From Pipra filicauda (taxonomy: Eukaryota > Chordata > Aves > Passeriformes > Pipridae): 64,000 nt of DNA. Positions within the stretch are counted from its first letter, which is position 1, and every line of letters begins with the position of its first letter. Shown piece by piece: positions 25,688 to 40,800 of this stretch. The stretch spans positions 798,193 to 862,192 of the forward strand of contig NW_024104418.1 in NCBI RefSeq assembly GCF_003945595.2, in the 5' to 3' direction. The position numbers and the translations under genes were made by a program. The notes below the pieces were generated by a model that saw only the letters and a list, made by a program, of their open reading frames with translations, had not been told where the DNA came from and did no database searches.

Positions 25688-28600
25688 TACTGAAAACAAA
25701 ATATTCTCAGATGTTTTGAAATCATATATACTGAAGTGGTGCAGAATACTCATAGGCAGATCACAGCTACTTATGTAAATACAGCAACTAAATGTTGGTG
25801 CTTAGTAAAGTTTCTAAATATGGTGAAAACCTATGTATTGCATGGGGATACTTAAAAGATTATAATATATCTTAGACAATGCTTTTAATTTTGTTTTCCT
25901 GTTAGCAATACATATTTGAATAATTGAGTTTTCATCTTTAGATTCTACAGCTGATTAAAATGGTGTAGAGAGCAGATATCCCATGTTCCGAGTGCTTGTC
26001 AGATTTTAGGAAACAACCTAAAAGCTCATGTTCGAAGACACATTCATTTTTTAAATCATATTCTTACACCCTGCTTGGTCAAATCTAATAGAGAAATCTT
26101 TCATCGTTTCTTATGCCTGGGCTGCATTGTAAATGTTGTATTACTATTGAAGGAAAAAAGATAACTCATTTACATTTTGCTGTGGGTTTAAATAAGAACA
26201 GATGTTTTGTCTTGCTGGGGATTTTACAGTTCTTACTTCTCTATATAAACGTGGATTGGATTGAGGCTACTCATGCACTCTCCTTGGAAGGAGAGTAATA
26301 ATATTTTACAACCTTCTTGAACTTCAAGCAACTACATCAGCTTCCAAACCAAAGATACCCAGTGTTGCCAGACAGATTCCACTCTGCCTGTTCTTATTTA
26401 GTTCCCTGTAAAATTGAATACTGAGAACTGGAAGTGGGTTCAGAGAATAAGCAATTTATGGAGCTCAATAAATTCATATTGAAATTGAAGCAGTGACAAG
26501 ACTCTGAACATAGGCAGAAAAACAATGCTTCAAACTATAGAACAAAAACACAATACAATGACTAGAATTAGAAGTAGGAAACCTTAATATAAGACACAGT
26601 GCTTTAAAAGATATTGGAAAGTAATATAATTATTGATACTTCTCAAGAAACATGATAACATATCTATCATTGAATCTTTAAATTGGTGCTAAAAAAACTT
26701 TCTTTATGGAATGAGCAAGAAATCCTTTGCCTCTAAATTACTTGGAAATTTAGCCATTGATATAAGAGGTCAATATTTATTATTGCAAGATTCTGTCAGT
26801 ATCTCAAAAAAGGCACAAGCCAGCTGTGAGGTGAACCACACAAAGACAGTAGTAAGGCCTGTGAAGGACAACAAATGGCAGTACAAGGGCAAGACAACCT
26901 GAGCACTGCTATTTTGGAGGAAAACACTATATTCCTCTGCATCTTTTCTCTCTTGCCTCCTTGACTGTTGGATAATTTCATACCTGCTAAAGAGTTGCTG
27001 TCACTAGTGCATGAGAAGGCTAACTGAAGAGTTATGCTAAACAATATAATTGCATTTATCTTATGTTAAAGACTTACTCAGCTGTCTGTAGTTTAATCTG
27101 GAAAAATACTGACAAGAACTTTGGCCTCCCTGCACTTACTTTGGATTATAAGCAGGATGTCACTAATTAATAAAATTTTACATCCATGACAGAGAACATG
27201 ATGAAGAATGAGGGACCTGTCTCTGTGAGTTGACATGACTACCTCATAGGGTGGTCATGAATTTCAGCATCAGATTATTTTCCCAGTCAATAATGCATCA
27301 ATTGTGTTTCTTTTGTCAAACAAATATTGATCTACTTATATCTGATTTTAAAGATCTGTGTCTTCATACTTAATGGACTGAAATAATGGAATATGTGTTC
27401 AAATGTTTTCTCTCATGAACAAAAATAGATGGCTGAACTCACTGGTAAATCCATTGGTTCTAGTCCCTGAATTGCAACAGGCCTTTATTTGTACATTCCT
27501 TTTTGATTAATACCTTAAGAGCTCAGATTAAGTTCTAACTAAATCATATTAATGAGAATGCTGATTTCTTAGAGAAACAGTGGGAAAAGCAGGCTAAGCA
27601 CCAAGCATCATTCTGGTCATTTTTCATCCATATTCTGTGATGGCCTTGTTGACATCACAATTAATCATTTCATTCTTCAGTGAAAGTATCAATAAAGCCT
27701 CAAGAGTACCCCTCATTATACAGCCTTCAGTACATGCACACCTAATCACACACTTATTTGTAATTGTTAAGACACATTAGAAAGTTAAATTTATATGAAA
27801 ATACTTAGATGGAAAGAAGCTAGTAAACTCATATACAGTGGCAATGTAAGAAAATTGTATATTTAGATATACTATTATCAAAATACTCAGAAATATATTT
27901 ATATCCTATAACTCATCTTTTTCATCACTTTTTACGTCCCTTATGTGTAGAACTGTTACCAAGGTGCTATTTTTCATACACCTTGGCACTCTTTTAATAT
28001 GGTTTTTTGCATGGTGATTTACATAATTAAGATGTTCTGGCAACTCTGAAATTTGCATGTCCTAATTGTCAGCTACCTGAATTTGAAAGGAAGTTTACCT
28101 TGTCACAAAAGATTTCCTAGATCCTTAGAGAAGGCAGTAGATTTTTCAGGTGGAAACAGTTACATTCAATTCTATTCCAGTGAAATAAGTCACTTCTAAT
28201 ACTTTCAGAGGATTTGATTTTTATGACTTCTGCCCTAGAACTACAGTATTACAGAACTGATTTACAAGAGGAGGAGGGTCATTGATGAAAAAAAAATGGA
28301 AGAATTGGATCTCAAAGAGTTAGGAGTTGTCCTGAGACATATCCAAGGCCAGAGGAGCAATTTTAAAAAGAAAAGTTCAATGCAGATCTCTCAAGTCTCT
28401 CTTTTGTTTCTCACCAGAAGGTATGGGGGCCAAAGTACCATGGAATTCATTGCAGCAGAGAAGGACTGTGTTTACCAGAGATGTCTGCTGTATACAAGAA
28501 CACCCACAGATGGTCCACCCTTTCAGAACTCCTTACTCCAGCATCCTCTAATTGTTTTGAATGGATTAAATGTAGCCATTTCTTCCAGAGGAGTATTAGA

Positions 28601-30309
28601 TCCTCCTGTAATATTTGTATACTTAATGATAAGCCAAATCTGAAGTCATTATTGAGTATAGGTACTCCTTGAAAACAAGTAATAATTATTATTTTGGACA
28701 AAAAATTATTTTAGCTGAAGGAAAAAAAACCATAAAATTCTATTGAAACATAATTTATTCTATTTTTAATTGATGGGATGGAACCTATTTTCATGAGGAA
28801 GAAAAGTCAGATCAAAAACATCCAGTGAGCTCTACATGACATTTAATTCAGTTCCTATGAGAATTTTATTTAATAAAATGCTGAGCCAAAATTTCAGAAA
28901 TGTGGAAGGAAAATTTGAATCCAGAATATGGAAGAAGTAGGCAAAAATAGAGTTCTCTTAGAGGGTGTACTCCTTCTTTCTTGCACCAACTGCCTATCTT
29001 TCCTTGATAAAGAATGACAAAATATGAGTTTTCACAGAACGAACGTTCAGCTTAAATACATAAAATTAAAGACTTATAGCTAAAACTTTTAATTAGTCTA
29101 AATAATTCCTGTGACATTATTGGTGTACCAATCCTCACGTGTCAGTGGCAACAGTTAATATCTAGCAAAGTCTTGCTATATTCATTGTGACTAGAGCTGC
29201 ATAGTATCAAAGAATAATACAAGACTAGAAAAATTAACTACAACAAGATCGTAATTCCAAAATCTGCTGAACCTAAAATACAACAAAAATAGCAATCTTC
29301 ATCATACAATAGAAGTTACTCAATACCCCAAAGCTATGGACTGGTTAAGAAGCAAATCCAAAGTGTACAAAGCTCAGGTTCATAGGACCCACAATGTCTT
29401 TGACCTCAGAGATGGTTGTGGAAGTTTATTAAACATTCTACATTCCAAATTCTTCTTTATTTTTTTCCGGGGGTGATTTGAGTTTGTTCAAATCTCTACA
29501 TACAACTTTCATGATGCTGACAATATTAAATTTTCTGCCATCCATTACAGCTCAATCCTATAGCCAAATATGCCTTTTGCATACTGATGTGCAAGCCCTG
29601 CTGCCAGCTTCTTGAAATCTCAGTAATTATAGCGGGTCTAGTGAAATCTCCCTCTACACTCAAGTGGTTTCTTATATAAATAAGAGGAGACACTGTGAGC
29701 AAATCACTGTCAGTTATACCTTCTTGTGTAACGTCCAGCTAAGTAATCTCATGCATTAAATGTTCTTCACTAGTTACTCAGAGAACATATTGTAACCTTT
29801 ACACTGATTATCATAAAATTTCCTAGCCATTTTCTTTTTAATGAAGTAAATTTAGTTCATCAATACCTACAAGAAGCATCAAAGACACTTGGAAATGCCA
29901 TTTAATTGATGTTCAAAATGGAAACAAAATTAGAGATAGCTAATGATATAACCATCCATGAAAGACAGGCTTGGAATATAGGGAAATCCCTATTTTTAGG
30001 CAGAAACTTCCTGAGACTTTATAAAGTCAGTTGATTAGGCTGACAGTCACTACCTACATAATTAATTAAATGCTCTAAATAAAGTGTCCTAGACAAGCTA
30101 AATAAAAAGCAGACCATTTCACACACTCTACTCTTGTTTGTATATGACATGACATTTCCCTAAGAAGAACAAATTTTAAAGATGGTTAGATATGTTCTGA
30201 AAAACTCAGATGTAATGGGCATGGTTGGGTGAAACAAAAGAGCAGACAAAATGGCTAGAAACAATTGTATAAATTCAAATTTCAAAAAATTTTTGCACCG
30301 TTTTGGAAA

Positions 30310-30519
30310 TGGAAGCAATTCACCACTAGAACAATCTGCCAAAGGAAGGGATTTCTCCATCATTAGAAATATTGAACTTAAGATTGGACATGCTCCTAAA
30401 ACTTGTGCTGTACTTCAACACGCTCCTACTTACAAAGAATACCAGGCAAAATTGTCTGTCTGATGTGGCATAGACTACAATGACCATAACAACTCCTTCT
30501 GGCCTTGAAATCTATTGCT
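30310..30519 (+). mobile_element. Ancient CR1 LINE relic
   Basis: A degenerate CR1 3' region in forward orientation. Recognisable blocks are 'ccactagaacaatctgccaaaggaagggatttctccatcattagaaat' (the usual 'ggaacaatttaccaagggttgtggattctccatcactggcaat'), 'aagattggacatgctcctaaaa' and the end 'tccttctggccttgaaatctat'. That end is typical of old CR1 lineages shared with turtles and crocodilians, and differs from the AATCACAGAAT-type end of the bird-specific copies. The left border is approximate. Confidence 0.75.
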
Positions 30520-33500
30520 TATAAATTACAGCAACTGAAAGCAACTTTTGTGTGACCTCCTTGAAATACTAGCTCTCGAAGTAGCCATATTCTCTCCCCT
30601 GAAGTATATGTATCAAAAAGATTTGAACTGTATACAATAACATCACATTCTCAGAGTCAGGCACGATCCTCCAGCAGCTAATTGCACAAAGGGATTATGG
30701 AAGCACACCCGTGTTGAGGGCAGAAAAAAATTATCCCTATAGTATCTCCAGATCTCTTCTGGACTTCTCCTTTGTACTCAGTGTGCACAGACCAGTATCC
30801 ATTTCCATAAACTCAGTCATTCTGGCTGGAGATTTCCTAAGTAAAATTTATAAAGTACACCACAGAGCATGATTTATTTCCCCATATTTATTTTCCAAGA
30901 AATTGCAACATGAATTTCACTAAATAGATCCCTCAACAAAATAACCTCTAGGGAAATCAGCATCTGTGAAAACTGATACACAAGACAAAGCAAATCCTGG
31001 TTGAAAATAAGAGAAACCTCCTCAGTCAAAGCTTAACTGATGAAACTGAATTCATAAATCATCAATAACCTTTGATATAATTGCATGAATTTGTATGGAT
31101 GTCATAAAACTTCAATCTGCTCATACCAAATCTCATTTTCTTCAATTGCTTTCTATAGCTGACATGTTATTAATTATTCACTTTCCATAGTGCACCGGTA
31201 AGCCCCAGTGTTCCTTGCTGAGCCAGATACTACACAAACCCAGGAAAGAATGATTGTCTTTAATATTTGGAGTGTTTCAAGGTGTTATTTACCAGTAATC
31301 CTAAATCCTATTTCCAAAAAATATATCCTCCATTCCATTAATAGAATGTCAGCTCTATCTACCCATGATAGTGGTATCATCAGTATCATGTACAACCAAC
31401 CAATTATTTGCTTTAGCTTTCATTTTCCAATGTGTATCATAAATCCCAAGATGCACAAAAACTGGAAAGAAATTAATGGAAAACATCATGAGAAATTCCT
31501 AGTCTACTTTTAGAGTCATCATTAATTCCACACTTAGTTATATCATAAATATGACTTCATAAGCACACAATAAGCATGACAGATAATTGTTGCCCATCAT
31601 GAACTGTTTTCTATGCTTTTTCAGTATTTACTTTCAACATAAATTTACCAAAATTAAAATCCAACAATACAATGCTATAGCAAAAATAAATTAATTTCTA
31701 TTTTAAGTAGAAAAATATATATCCCCAGCCACTATCTTGACTATTAACATCTGTGTCTCCTTATTGATGCAAGTGTAATAACTATTAAGGTACTCTGCAA
31801 ATGATGATCCATCCCTGTATATTGATTGGTATTCCTTACCAGGAGGGGAAAACAGCCTTCAACATCTGTACACAGCCCAGCTGCATTTGCAATACTTCAA
31901 AACTTACTTGGCCCTTTTTTTAACTTTAGAATTTCTTTTTAAATCAAGACAGTAGATAAGAAATTTGCTAGAAATCTCTTCAGACTTTTACAGATTAGAT
32001 TAATGCTCCTGAAGAAGTGTTCCAAGATTGCTTTCTGATTTTGCTATCTTTCTTCTAATGTTCAAGCACTGTCTGATCATCAGAGAATGAAACAAAAAGT
32101 TCCCAATAATAAATTTTAGAAAACTTAACCTCTTTATACTTAAAAATGTCCACAGCTCAGATTCTGTACAACATTTAATTAACATCTTTTTTTTTTAATT
32201 TCAATATGAAGTCTGATATTTTCACAATTGCAAAAGAATTGCTTTCTTGTGACTGACCATTTACAGAAATTCATAAACCTAAATTAAGTATATGCCAATT
32301 CATATATATTGAAATTCTGCTTCTGCAATATTTATAATACCAATTTATTTCAACCTCTTTCTTTTAGCAAGTGTAAATAACGGAGAATTTAACATAGTCA
32401 GAAAAAAAGCAGTAATTAGAAAACAGCTGTTTCTTGCCGTATTTCCCCACATATATTAAATAACTGTGATTCTTCCTGTATGGGCAATGCGTCTGTTTTT
32501 CGTACAAGTCTACTCTCTTGTTAGAAGAGGAACTTTTTATAAGCATATTTGCAATTTGAAGTGTTGGTTTCCTTAATAATTCAGTTTTAGTTTTGAGACA
32601 GTATTGGTTTTGGTCTGAGTAAAATCAGTTAGTTATTAATAACCGCATAAGAGAAAAAAGGTCTTTTGTAACCAAAAGGAAAGTATAAGGATGATTTTCA
32701 GAGCTAAATGGAAGAAAATTAATAATTAAGATCTGACAACAATTAGAAAAAAGGAATAGATACAAATATTTAAAATAAAAGTTAAAACTATACCAACACA
32801 CGCCATGGTACAGTTAACACCAGTCCAGCTGGCCATAAGTACCTAAAAAAGTTATGTTTTTTAGGCTTTTTAATAACTATGTCTGACCTCAAATGCTTCC
32901 TTAGTGATCTTTCAATCCTATGATTTTCAACCATATGTTCATCAAAATTGTCATAAATTCCTAAATTTTATAATTTGTGCATATAAACAAAAAAAATTGA
33001 AAGGCTTAAAAACACATCAAAGAGAACTAAATGTTCTATTTGGTAAGAATCTTTTCAAGTTCACAGTCATAGGCCACAGACTTTGACATTCCTACAATTT
33101 CAAAGGATTTCTGAAATTTATGATTGTTCTTTACTGGAACTGTCATTTAAGAAAGCTTAGGCCAATTTAAGGATTCACAAATTCATCAACACTTTCAGTT
33201 TTCCAAACAAGAATTTTGAAAAATTCTTCAGAGTTTCACCCACCCACCATTCTCTGAAACAAAACTAGAGGCAATCACACTGTGTGATGGAATATGCTCT
33301 CTGGTGAGTCTACTGCTGCTTTACCTAATCTATAGTCTATAGACACTTTGTACTTTCCTTTTATGGTAAATACACACTAAAACAGTATCAAGTAGGAAAA
33401 GACTGCACAGAGGTTAAAATTCTGATTTTCTCTCTATAGGCCCATCTAAAATTAGACTTGACTTTTTTTTCATTCACTGTGACTTCCAAAAAGAGATGTG

Positions 33501-34637
33501 CTGCTTTTATGTCAACTGTATCTAAATTCATTAATTATACCTGAAGTACTATATGTTAGTATATCTGCATGGCTTTCCAGTACAAATATAACAAGTTGTA
33601 AGGCTGAAATTTCTATGGCAAATCAAAAGAAAAGATTTCACAGAGCACATTTATATCTGCACCGCCAGATCTGCAAAACCACCGGAGACAACTTACAAGT
33701 GATTTACTACCACTGAGCTAAACCTCTCTTCACTCCTGTTTTTGTTTTCCCTGTCCCTCTTGGAAGTACATTTTACTGCAGTAGGTGCCACTGGATGATG
33801 GATCACTGGACACTGAGCATATATTTATCATTTTCAGCGGATTTTAAACAACAACTGAATAAAATAAGAACACCATGTCTCCTCGAATTTCTTTGCTAGA
33901 GGAAAATACTATTTTATCCTTCAAAAAGCATGTACATAGAGAGAAATTTAAAGATACATTTTCCAGGGTAAGCGTAGCAACACTTCTTGTGAGTTGTTCA
34001 TGAGAATGTGCTTTTACTGACCAGTACTTTTGACAATCCAAAAGGAGCTTACAGCAAGATCAGCACATATAACAGAAGCTGTGTGGAAAGCATTCAGCTA
34101 TATAATGAAGACAAAAAAAATCATAAAAGGAATTTTAGGGAATAAGGCTTATAGGTAAACTAATTTGATTCCTTGAGAATCCTAGATAGTCTCAAGATGA
34201 TTTTTAACAGTCATGAAGGACATGCTGCTGGCTACTTTCGTTGTGTAAATGACAGAAATGCTGAAAGCAAAAACATATTAGGCAAGACTCAATACTAAAG
34301 AATAGACTGTTTTTAATAACCCGATACTATCAAGAAGAAGACTTGAATGGTTTATTGAGCCTTTTTCTTCTCTAGATTCTAAAGTTCACAATCTATTTTT
34401 TTCCTCTTGTCCTTAAATTTTTAAAGAATATAACATAAATATATTCCAGTCTCAAATAAAAAGCGCAGTCTTGTGATCAGAAAGGCTATGAACACTTGCA
34501 TGTCATGATCAGGGGAGTGTAAAGATTCAGCTGAGACTACCAGCACCATCATGCTTTGTGCAGAGGGAATGCTCAGGACAGAAAATCTCTGATCCTTTTC
34601 TGTCTGAATGTCAGAGATCACTTTTTACTCTAAAGGT
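30520..34637. other. Intergenic DNA, no gene recognised
   Basis: About 4.1 kb of AT-rich sequence with no gene or repeat that I can name. A 101-codon frame at 31208-31513 on the plus strand has no recognisable domain and looks like chance. Confidence 0.55.
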
Positions 34638-34826
34638 AACCAAGCACTGACACAGGCTGCCCATAGAGTTATGGAGTCTCAGTCAATGGAGATATTCAAA
34701 GGACATCTCAACACAGTCCTGTAAAACTGTCTTTAGTGAGCCACGCTTGATCTGGGGGGTGGGGATAAATGATCTCCAGATGTCCTGTCCAACCTCAGCC
34801 ATTCTGTGGTTCTGTGATTCTGTGAC
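34638..34826 (+). mobile_element. CR1 LINE 3'-end fragment
   Basis: A forward CR1 copy of about 190 bases. It begins near the 'acacaggctgcccatagagttatggagtctcagtcaatggagatattcaaa' block, runs through 'gatgtcctgtccaacctcagccattctgtgg', and ends in the octamer-like repeat ATTCTGTGGTTCTGTGATTCTGTGA, the CR1 3' terminus. It is strongly 5'-truncated. A G6 run near 34754 lies within it. Confidence 0.93.
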
Positions 34827-37800
34827 GCCTATATTCAACTGACACTGACTTTGCATGTAGATTACTGTAAGCCTTGTATCTATCAAGTCTACCTTTCCTC
34901 CACTGATATAGTAAAAAAAAACTGCATCAGGAATGTAATCTAGCTGTCACTTTCTATGTGACTTTTATATATGCTTTCTATATTCAGTATGTCATTTTAA
35001 ATATGTAAACATGCCATGAATATTTTACAGCGTAAACACAATCAGAGACCCATTTCAATACCATTCAGTAGCAGAGTTCCCAAGTCTTCACTGGCTTCCT
35101 GGTCCACTAAGCTCAGATGCCTTTATATGAGTTAGAGGCTATTATGTCCCTCCTGTCTAAATCTTGCTTTGTAGAAGTACATTATTAAAAACTGCTGGCA
35201 CCTCACATATGCATATGATGTTATATCAAAGTGGCGGCTTTTTTATGTCTTCAAACTGCCAACGAAAATATTTACCGTCAAGGATAAATCCCATAGTAGG
35301 CTGCAGTGCCTAAAGACCTGCAACAGCCATTTACTTATAGTATCAAAACTTTTCTAGCAGACTTAGTCAATTATTATTCTGCCCACTGATATATCACTAG
35401 AAATACAATCTGGTATTCTTTTTTATAAAGATGTGGTATTTAGCATTAATAGCATCTACATGAGATCTGATTTTATTTTTATGCACATCTATATTCCACT
35501 GCACAAAAACCCTGCAGTTAACTATTATTATGATACCTGTTGGCTATCTTTTTCATTTTATTGATGTGCACCAAGCACTTCTGAAAGATGTTTCATAGTT
35601 TACAGAACATATCTGAACTTAGTTGAGAAATTATTTCAAAAGTAGATTGACATGCCACTGGGAATGTCAATGAGGTAAGGACATTTTTGACATATTATCT
35701 GCATTACTGAGCTTTATTTGATTTGCAAGATTAAAAGAGATTGAGTTGAAAAAAGTGGAGAGCTGCACTTTAATGGAACAATAGTCTGACATCAAAGATG
35801 TGTGTGATTTGAAAGACTGAGTGGCAGCTGCTACAAGGAGATTATAAAATCAGAATCCAGGCTTCAGTAGTGCACTCCGTCTTGGTGTGGAACACAAACC
35901 TGCAGTTCAGTCCAGGAATAATTTTAGCACATCAAACATGTAATCTAGGCTGACTACTTTCTCGCTTCTGTCTTTTTCTCTAATTAGATAATAATCAACA
36001 TCTTACATGACTGTCTGAAATACCCATAGAGAATTATTTTTTTCTACTTCTAACAGCTCTATTCTTAGCCTATTCTTAAACTCACTGTCCTCATCATCTA
36101 TGGAATGGTTCAGTGGGGTGAGGACAAAAGTGGCAATCCAGGTATGTAATTTTACTTCTTAGGAAAGGAAAACAGAGAGAAATTACTTGTGTCAATCTCT
36201 GATTCCTATGCAGGGGATACGTAAGAATTTGAACCTACAAGTCTCTAGTTGGTCTAGTTCCTAGGTAATGTATGAGCTGAAGAATTCTTTTCTAGGTAAA
36301 TGTATTTCTTCTTCCCCTTTTTGTCTTCCTTTTAAAATAAATGTCTGACCTGGTTTTGACACTGAGCTCTAGGATAGGTTTGGCAGCTGTGAGTTTCTCT
36401 GATCATGAAGTATGCTCCTAAATGTTTGCTTGACTGGGATAAGGCCATGCTTTAGCACTTCAGTATTTTCCAGTGACCAGTCAACACTTGCTAGCAAGTG
36501 CCAGTTTCATTCTTAGGCACTTAGCTCCCCTTATTTGGAGAATCCTGGCATTTAACTTGGGCTCATGAACTCAGCTGCATGGCAGGATGACAAAAAGGAA
36601 CTGAAATGTTCTGTCTAACAAAACCTGAGGAGTGGCTTTTAACTCAGTGATAATGTAAGAAATATTCTGAAGTTGGTATAAAAGACTGAAGGTTTTAAAA
36701 GCATTCTGAAGGGCAAATCAGGATGCTCTTGTATTAGGGCTGTGTTGGTTTTGGCAAGATAAAAGGCTTGAGGGAAAGGACTTGGCTACAGAAACTCACA
36801 TTCACTTTCTCTGGTAGCTGGTAGCTTATCCAGAAGGCTGTTGCCCATTATAAATATGTCAGCCTATATTAAGAAAGAATGTGTAATACAGAAGAATAAA
36901 AATAATAATCATATATGACAGGAGAGAGATTCGTTACCCATGTTTCAGTTGGAACAATGGATCATCATGGTGACACTGTCATACAGAACACAGGAAAATA
37001 GAAGGTGCTCTTTGTGCCTGTAAGAGTTATTTGCACTCTCCTTCCCTTAAAATTATATGCCTAATTCAAGGAATATTTTTCAAGTACTTGAGAGCTACGA
37101 AGGGAGCAGAAAAGTAAAACTGAAGTACCTATAAATGGCATTTTCATGGAGTGTAATTCTGCACATTTGAAAATTAGTACCTGATGTACCTTTAAAACCC
37201 TGGCTACCCAGTGCCAACATCAGTTTTGAAAATTTGAGTTACATTTAGAGTGAAGACATCAGAGGACAATAAGGCCAATAAAATCAAAGCTTCTGAAACA
37301 TTGTTTCCGGCACAAAACTCTTTGTACTACTCTTATTCTCATTTCATTTCTACTACAAATCTTTACTACAACATCCACATATTAAAGTGAGCCTGGCTGT
37401 GAAGACAAATTTCTAAATTTGAAGCCTTTTGTGTTCATCAGGGCTGTTGATACACACGTAGCTCTGCATGATCAAACAGATGTGACAAGTGACACATTGT
37501 TATAAAGATGCCAGACAAAACTGGATGTAGGTGTCATCCCATTGTAACTCTTCTGTACACACCATTGCTTTACTGAGAGTGTTTACTGCAGTGAATAAAG
37601 AGAATACTTTTTTTCTGTAAGGAACAATTCCAAACACAGGGCTTTAGTAACAGCTAATTCATCATCAGTAACAAAAAAAATTCTTGTCTCATAAGCAAAT
37701 GAGAACCAAAACCTTGAAAATATTAAAAGCCTCAAAAATAAATTCAGAAGGTAGTATAATGGAAAAATGTAAATGTAGTTTTTAGAGAAGGAAAATAAAT

Positions 37801-40800
37801 TTTCACTTAATTACTACCCAAGTTTCCTTCCTTGTGACCCAGTCTTGGCATATTCCTAGACTCAGGCAGGAGCATCACACAGAGCTTAACAAATCAAACT
37901 CAGATTAGTTAATGTTCTTGACTTGCCAAGCTCAAAGTTATTCAATTCACTGTGGATTTATGTACTATCAAATGCTTCTCAGAGGCAACATCCTATATAT
38001 GGGATAATAATCACTTCCTGAGCTAAGCAGGATAAATCATCAAGAAGGTTTGTTGTTTTCTTTTTTTATGTGAATTTTATTACGAATAGTATGTGATCAA
38101 AGTAATTAAAAACTGATAAAAGTACAGTAACCCACCATTTAGAAAGTATTTTAATAGTCGTGTAATGCCTATAATGGTCCACAGTGTTTAAAATGCCAAT
38201 AAATCTGGAAAAATCATGCCATTTTTATAACCTGGATGTTCAAAAAATGTATTCTCAGCCAAAACTCTGGGCACTATTTTTTCTGGAAGCAAAACTCTGG
38301 TATGAAGATGTTGAATAACTAATAATTCATAATGCAATAATTACGTAGTAAAATATGTCATGTAGTCACAAAATAAGTATTTTAGTATCAGTCAGGAACA
38401 ATATTACATGGAAGAATTCTCTTTTTAGAAAATACTTCCCAAAATAAAATTTTTAAAAAGTTAAATATTAAATCCAATATATAAATTCCTCTGTAATCTT
38501 TTGCTTATGACAAAATAATATTTTTATAACAAAAAATGCAGTGAAAATATTTGAACCAAAATTAGAAATTACTTATGAATTTAAAAAAAAGCTTTACATG
38601 TTGCAATTACTGCAGATGTAGAGCAGAATGAAGCTGTAAAAAGGATAACGAATACTACAACTATTATTGCTGACCCAGCATTTTTACTTCCAAGGCTCCT
38701 GACCTTGCTCCAGATGCTTAACATGCCTCCATCTGGTACACACAGTGACAAGATCACTGTCATCACAAGTATTAGATCAATGGTCATTCCCATGTGGCTG
38801 CAACCTAAAGAGTCTCATACTTTATCATTACAGGCAATGTTATGAGAATATTATAAGCTGTCTAGGAAGTACCTAAGAGCATTTATTTTTTTTTATATTC
38901 TATAATGCATCATCAAATCTCTCCACATATGTCCTTATTTAGTACAAATTCAGTGAGATAGTTTATGTTCATTCTAATCATTATTTAAAACTGTTTTCTA
39001 ACACAGTTGTAGTGTGCTGTGTTATTCATTTCTATGTCTTGAGTGACATAGCCTTGTATGCTTTCCCTGGGATTTCTGTTCCCTGTGCATTTCAGCCTTT
39101 CAGAAAAATATCAACTCATGTAAACATTCATTTCACTCTCATAAATCAAACTTTTCTTGGCTTAATTATCAATATTGCAGTACAAATAAAAAGAGGACTG
39201 TCTGTTAAGACATGGGTATAATGCTGCCTCATAAATTGAAATTTGTATCAAATGGAAACTTTTTAACATGAGAGATAGTATGGTGTGGTGGCCTCCTCTT
39301 ACTCCCCATCAAAATTTCTAACCCATTAAAAGTTTCAACAAAACATTGTTTCTTTTGGCTGAACTAGAAATGGGTACATTCTCATGATTAAAACCCTTAA
39401 TATGCCGCTCTCTGCCAGACCAGTCATCTCTGGGTTGTATAATGCTTGCTAAGTACTTGCAAAACTTTGCAATTTGGTCATGATAGCACACTTTGCTTAT
39501 CTGGAAAGGACTGGGGACTCATAAGTCTAGAGCAAGTAGCTGATGCCTTACAATGATGAATATTAAAACCCTAAAAGGTTTTGCTATGCTAATGATGAAA
39601 AATCTCACTTATTCATATCAATATAACAAGCCCCGATAGAGGTTCGAAAACATGTTCTATGCCAGCAAGAAAACGACATGCAGGAAAATTGCAGCAGATG
39701 CATCCAGTGTTACTATGTAAGATAAAACTATGACTAATGAAGGACTTACATCTTTTTTGCATTGTTTATGTTGTGAAAAAACTATTTTATTAATATATAC
39801 ATTGACACAACTGAGTTTAATAAACCACTTGTCTCAGTGCTTAACCAGGTGCCAATGTTGTAAAAAATTTAAGTATTTCAACTCCACACCAATAATTTTA
39901 AGTTACAACGGATTATTATGACTTTTTTATGTCCTGCGTCCCTTTTCTTTGTTATTTTATTAACCTGAATAAAACTAGGCTAACATGAATATGCTGGAAA
40001 AGACAAAGGAATAAAGCTGAAACTGTCATGGACAAGACTACCAATGGAAAGCATTAATTCTTACGTAAATATCTTCTGCAATCAAAAAAATGTAAGTGGA
40101 TAAATAATGGGTTTCCATGTTATAAAGAGGTGCACACATTTAATTCTCCATGCTGATCTAATCCTCTTGAGTTTCTCCCATGTGAAACACAGGTGGAATT
40201 CTAGTGGTATACATCATGCATCAGTTTGTAGCGGACCCTGCTTTCAGGTGCTTGGAAAGCATTTACTGAACAAATAGGTGTTAGCAAAAAGTTAAAAAAA
40301 TTAAGATAAGTGTCTTCCTTCTGATGATACCATGTTTTGTTATCAACATTTTGATACTAGCATCTCACAAGTTCGTTCAAAGGCTACAAAGGCATTGACA
40401 CCTGAAAATCTTAATATCTTTATGTGATCCTAAATTGGCGCATGTGGACAGTAGGAAACCCTGATCACTGATGGATGGGCTTAGTAAGTACAGAACAAAA
40501 CTACTGGCTTTTCCTGTAATCTCAGATTTACTATCCTTGATATACATCTGGAGTCATGCAGGTAAGCCTCTTCAATCACCTTCTTTATTCACAACAGTAT
40601 GTAGTATTTGAGGGTTTTTTTAATAATGAAAGTCAAAGGGAATTACCATAATAATTTCTCTGGTCATCATGACTCAAGGGGAAAAAATCAATAAATGGAG
40701 AGGTTGTGTAAAGGGAAACACAACTGAAGAAGCAAGGAAAAGAAGAAAAACTGAAATATTTTTCCTGTAGAAATGGTAAGCAGAAAAAGGACTGAATGAA

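Larger units (their letters stand above)
21294..30309. other. Long AT-rich single-copy-looking stretch, no gene recognised
   Basis: About 9 kb with no exon, RNA gene or clear transposon, the second-longest repeat-poor interval in the window. Two small local duplications are visible, at 21568-21617 and 25629-25687. Open frames up to 115 codons (28296-28643, plus) look like chance: no domain, no conserved motif and mixed composition. Conserved regulatory elements could be present but cannot be told apart without cross-species alignment. Confidence 0.55.

Noticed and set aside
28296..28643. 115-codon plus-strand open frame
   Set aside because: No recognisable domain; it is overlapped by other short frames on both strands and looks like chance.
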